Of a stretch of 13,056 nt of DNA, positions 10,711-13,056 are shown in pieces. The stretch is from contig CAVJHK010000048.1 in assembly GCA_963649295.1 (NCBI GenBank), positions 1 to 13,056 of the forward strand. Direction: 5' to 3'. The notes beneath the pieces are model-generated. The model was not told where the DNA came from. It saw only the letters and a program-made list of their open reading frames with translations, and did no database searches. Origin of the DNA: RGIG3528 sp963649295 (lineage in GTDB: Bacteria > Bacillota > Clostridia > Lachnospirales > Lachnospiraceae). The stretch's first letter is position 1. Each line of letters opens with the position of its first letter. The position numbers and the translations under genes are program-made.

Positions 10711-13056
10711 TTAATGCATATCTTCCGGCTGATCGAATGCTTCTGCTTCCGGCTGATCGGATGCTTCCGCTTCCTGCCGCTCTTTTTCGGCATCCGCATA
10801 TCTTTTTTTGTTATGCAGGATTTGGATGATAAAACTTAGAACGTTGGATGCGGCAAGTGTCAGTCTATCCCTTGTAAGCTTGCCGGATTCGAGAGCATTC
10901 ATAATATCCTTGTGTCCGTCGCAGGATTCTGCCGTGCCGTTTTGCACAACCATATAAATATCGTTCCCGGCAATTACCATATCAGAAAAGGCCGTAGCCG
11001 AATGAATCCCACGCTCTGTGCCGATACGAGGCCACCAGTCGGTCATAATCATGCCCTTAAAGCCCCATTCGTCCCGGATAATGCGGGATGTCAAATCAAA
11101 ATTGGATGCGGAATGATGTCCGTTTACCATATTATATGACGTCATAATTGCGTTTGCGTTTCCGGTACGCACGGCAATTTCAAAGGGCTTCAAATAAATA
11201 TCCCTTATTGCGCGTTCGGAAATAATGTTATTTTCGGTAAAGCGTCCCGTTTCCTGCGAATTTGCCAGACAATGCTTGATTACTCCGGCGCGTCCGTTTT
11301 TATGTAATCCAAGTACCGCAGCCGCAGCCATTTGACCCGCCAGTACCGGATCTTCAGAATAATATTCAAAATTTCTGCCGCAAAGCGGATGCCTGTGAAT
11401 ATTTATTCCGGGACCAAGCAAAATATCGACATTGTAGTCAATCAGTTCGAGCGCGATATAGGAATAAAGTTCTTTTACAAGCTCTGTATCCCATGTGCAG
11501 GAGAGAGCCAGGGCTTCGGGAATCACGGTTGCGGTCATGCCTTTTTTTAAGTGAATTCCCGAGGGGCCGTCGGCGGTACACAAAACCGGTATGCCGTAGC
11601 CCCTTAATTCTTCCGTAATGCCGCCGAATACGGATGCTGAGCCCGGTGTTGCTGCGGGATTGTCAAAGCCCTCACCTATAACAAGCGCTGCAAGGGCGCT
11701 GTCAGAAAGGGAATTTGCAAAATCGTCAGGGGAAATATGCTTGTTTAACACGTCATCAAACGAATATCCTTGTTTACCGGCAAATACGGGCTTATTTCCG
11801 GCAAATACAGACTTATTTGCGCCGGCAGCATTTATCCCAACAGCGCTTACCTGTGCTGCATTTAAGTTAATTGCATTTGCCGATGTGCAGGCTGCAGCTG
11901 TACCGGTTACGGATTTGTCCGTTTGTATATTGTTGTATTTATTACTGCTTTCGGATAGTACTGCCCCACGTCCCTGGGGCTTCACTGCCTCATACAGAAC
12001 TCCGTTTATGCCTCTCTTTATTCTCATGAATTCTTCTTTGGGCGCAAGGGCGTCCGACAGTTTTTCTGCGATCCACGTCGTATCACGCGTGATCTCGGCG
12101 ACTTCTGTGAGCGAGCGCACATCAAATCCGTAATAAATCTTGTATGTGCCTTTTTCAAGCACACGGCATGACCTGTGCCCGGTTGCCCCGGTGTCATCAA
12201 AAGATGCCATGGAGCTTAGTTTGAATTTTATATAGAGAGGTGCGGTTTCGTTTGGGGACAAAATTCCGGTTTTTCCGAATGCGCAGAGCTCTGCCGTCGG
12301 GCGTCCAAGTGCGCCGTTCGGCGCAGAATAATATACCTGTAATACAGCGCGCCCGGGGAAAGTGCCTACATTTTTGATATTTGCCGCAACTGTAATTTCA
12401 ATGTCGGTATTGTCAAAGGTTGTCATATTTAGGATTTCCCTAAAATCCGCTTTGGCGCCCGTAACCACAAAGTCGGTATAGCTAAGCCCAAAGCCGAACG
12501 GATAGAGGACACTTTCCTTGTCAAAGGTTTCAAAGTACCTGTAGCCGACATAAATATCTTCTTCATAAAAATTATCATTTTCGTCACCAAAATTTTTGTC
12601 GGACGGATAATCGGAAATTTTTGCGGCAATCGTGTCGCTTAGGTGGCCGGACGGAGAAACATGGCCCATTAATACATCGGAAAGCCCATTGCCGCCCTCA
12701 ATCCCTCCGCAAAGGTTGAGGAGCACAGCATCTATCCTGTCATGGCAAAAGGGAGCGGATATCCACGCCATATCCATGATGTGGGATGTGTTAAATACGA
12801 TTCCGACATGCTGAAATTCGCGCGTAACCTGAGCTATCAGACGCTTTTCGGCGGAATTTAGGCGAAAGCTGCCGGGAGAATCCAATACTTCCTTTTCTTC
12901 GCCCGCACGGCGTGACAAGAATATTATTGCCTTTGAATTTGCTGACGCAGCTTTTTTTATTTCGGAATAGGGAATTTCATATTCCTTTTGTACACGGGGC
13001 TCAGAGGCAAATTTGCCCTCTTCGCCCGTATCATAGGGATTTGCTCTGATAAAATC
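10711..13056 (-). CDS. Glycoside hydrolase family 3 beta-glucosidase-like protein, permuted domain order, 5' end outside the window
   Basis: The frame is open to the right edge, so 781 residues are visible and the start is missing. Domains are in reversed order. First comes the GH3 C-type domain (visible residues 1-187), with SRRAGEEKEV, DAVLLNLCGGIEGGNG and LYPFGFGLSYT. An FN3-like domain (about 200-290) follows with VLQVYYSAPNGALGRP. After a low-complexity linker (about 320-400) comes the catalytic TIM-barrel domain (about 435-745), with TADGPSGIHLKK, GPGINIHRHPLCGRNFEYYS, IKHCLANSQETGR and the nucleophile motif MIMTDWW (D673, codon 11038-11040). Ordinary GH3 enzymes have barrel first; the reversed order is known from Butyrivibrio fibrisolvens and Ruminococcus albus beta-glucosidases. 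It hydrolyses beta-linked glucosyl or related sugars from a non-reducing end; exact specificity cannot be read here. The C-terminus is a charged EAxDQPE repeat tail. Cellular location is unknown because the N-terminus is missing. It is the first visible gene of the three minus-strand genes. Confidence 0.92.
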   Translation of the reverse strand, partial: DFIRANPYDTGEEGKFASEPRVQKEYEIPYSEIKKAASANSKAIIFLSRRAGEEKEVLDSPGSFRLNSAEKRLIAQVTREFQHVGIVFNTSHIMDMAWISAPFCHDRIDAVLLNLCGGIEGGNGLSDVLMGHVSPSGHLSDTIAAKISDYPSDKNFGDENDNFYEEDIYVGYRYFETFDKESVLYPFGFGLSYTDFVVTGAKADFREILNMTTFDNTDIEITVAANIKNVGTFPGRAVLQVYYSAPNGALGRPTAELCAFGKTGILSPNETAPLYIKFKLSSMASFDDTGATGHRSCRVLEKGTYKIYYGFDVRSLTEVAEITRDTTWIAEKLSDALAPKEEFMRIKRGINGVLYEAVKPQGRGAVLSESSNKYNNIQTDKSVTGTAAACTSANAINLNAAQVSAVGINAAGANKSVFAGNKPVFAGKQGYSFDDVLNKHISPDDFANSLSDSALAALVIGEGFDNPAATPGSASVFGGITEELRGYGIPVLCTADGPSGIHLKKGMTATVIPEALALSCTWDTELVKELYSYIALELIDYNVDILLGPGINIHRHPLCGRNFEYYSEDPVLAGQMAAAAVLGLHKNGRAGVIKHCLANSQETGRFTENNIISERAIRDIYLKPFEIAVRTGNANAIMTSYNMVNGHHSASNFDLTSRIIRDEWGFKGMIMTDWWPRIGTERGIHSATAFSDMVIAGNDIYMVVQNGTAESCDGHKDIMNALESGKLTRDRLTLAASNVLSFIIQILHNKKRYADAEKERQEAEASDQPEAEAFDQPEDMH
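10722..10769 (-). repeat. 24-bp in-frame tandem repeat at the GH3 C-terminus
   Basis: Two 24-bp copies (10722-10745 and 10746-10769) differ at two positions; a decayed start of a third follows. They encode the acidic repeat EA(S/F)DQPEA at the extreme C-terminus, only a few codons before the stop. A disordered tail is likely. Confidence 0.8.
11777..11818 (-). repeat. 21-bp in-frame tandem repeat in the GH3 interdomain linker
   Basis: Two 21-bp copies (11777-11797 and 11798-11818) differ at two positions and encode the seven-residue repeat NK(S/P)VFAG. The linker joins the FN3-like domain to the catalytic barrel of the permuted GH3. The surrounding sequence is rich in Ala, Asn, Ser and Thr. 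Confidence 0.8.

Noticed and set aside
12916..12918. TTG as the start codon of the GH3 gene.
   Set aside because: The frame stays open for 46 more codons to the window edge and those codons read as GH3 C-type domain sequence, so the true start lies outside.

Overview
This window looks like chromosomal DNA of an anaerobic Firmicute, most likely a Lachnospiraceae-type gut or rumen clostridium (Butyrivibrio/Roseburia-like). The basis is a clostridial-order rnfCDGEAB operon, Gram-positive ribosome binding sites (AGGAGG, AAGGGG), an LtaS-type lipoteichoic acid synthase, a GH3 beta-glucosidase in the permuted domain order known from Butyrivibrio and Ruminococcus, and Thr-Pro-rich surface linkers. 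The genus call is inference; there is no rRNA or other phylogenetic marker here.

Left edge (1-463, minus strand): the 5' part of a GNAT-type acetyltransferase gene. It has a very good promoter (TTGACA, 18-nt spacer, TAAAAT), a good RBS and an ATG at 411, but the reading frame breaks after 13 codons and the recognisable GNAT protein continues in another frame. It is a pseudogene, a sequencing error or a frameshifted gene. It is divergent from rnf.

Centre (548-5662, plus strand): a compact, complete six-gene Rnf operon, rnfC-rnfD-rnfG-rnfE-rnfA-rnfB, with 4-nt overlaps or gaps of 11-12 nt. Rnf is a membrane ferredoxin:NAD+ oxidoreductase that couples electron flow to Na+ or H+ export. Its promoter (TTGACT, 17 nt, TAAAGT) is covered at the -10 by a perfect 16-bp palindrome that looks like an operator. 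The operon ends in a strong hairpin that can serve as a bidirectional terminator for the convergent genes to its right.

Right half (5684-13056, minus strand, transcribed right to left): a permuted GH3 glycosidase (start outside the window), then a polytopic LtaS-family phosphoglycerol transferase with an unusual Thr/Pro/Gly-rich stalk, then a secreted, C-terminally membrane-anchored SGNH (GDSL, CE12-like) esterase with an FN3-like domain. GH3 and LtaS are 62 nt apart with no terminator seen. LtaS and SGNH are separated by 258 nt of A-rich DNA with short direct repeats. A shared role in making or editing cell-surface glycopolymer is inference from adjacency.

All three minus-strand genes carry in-frame tandem repeats (units of 72, 30, 24, 24 and 21 bp) in linkers or tails, while none was seen in the rnf genes. 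I found no tRNA, rRNA, insertion sequence, CRISPR array or phage gene, and no clear evidence of an entirely new system. The most interesting leads are the rnf operator palindrome, the Cys-rich tail of RnfE, the altered flavinylation motifs of RnfD and RnfG, the stalked LtaS and the phased repeats upstream of the esterase.
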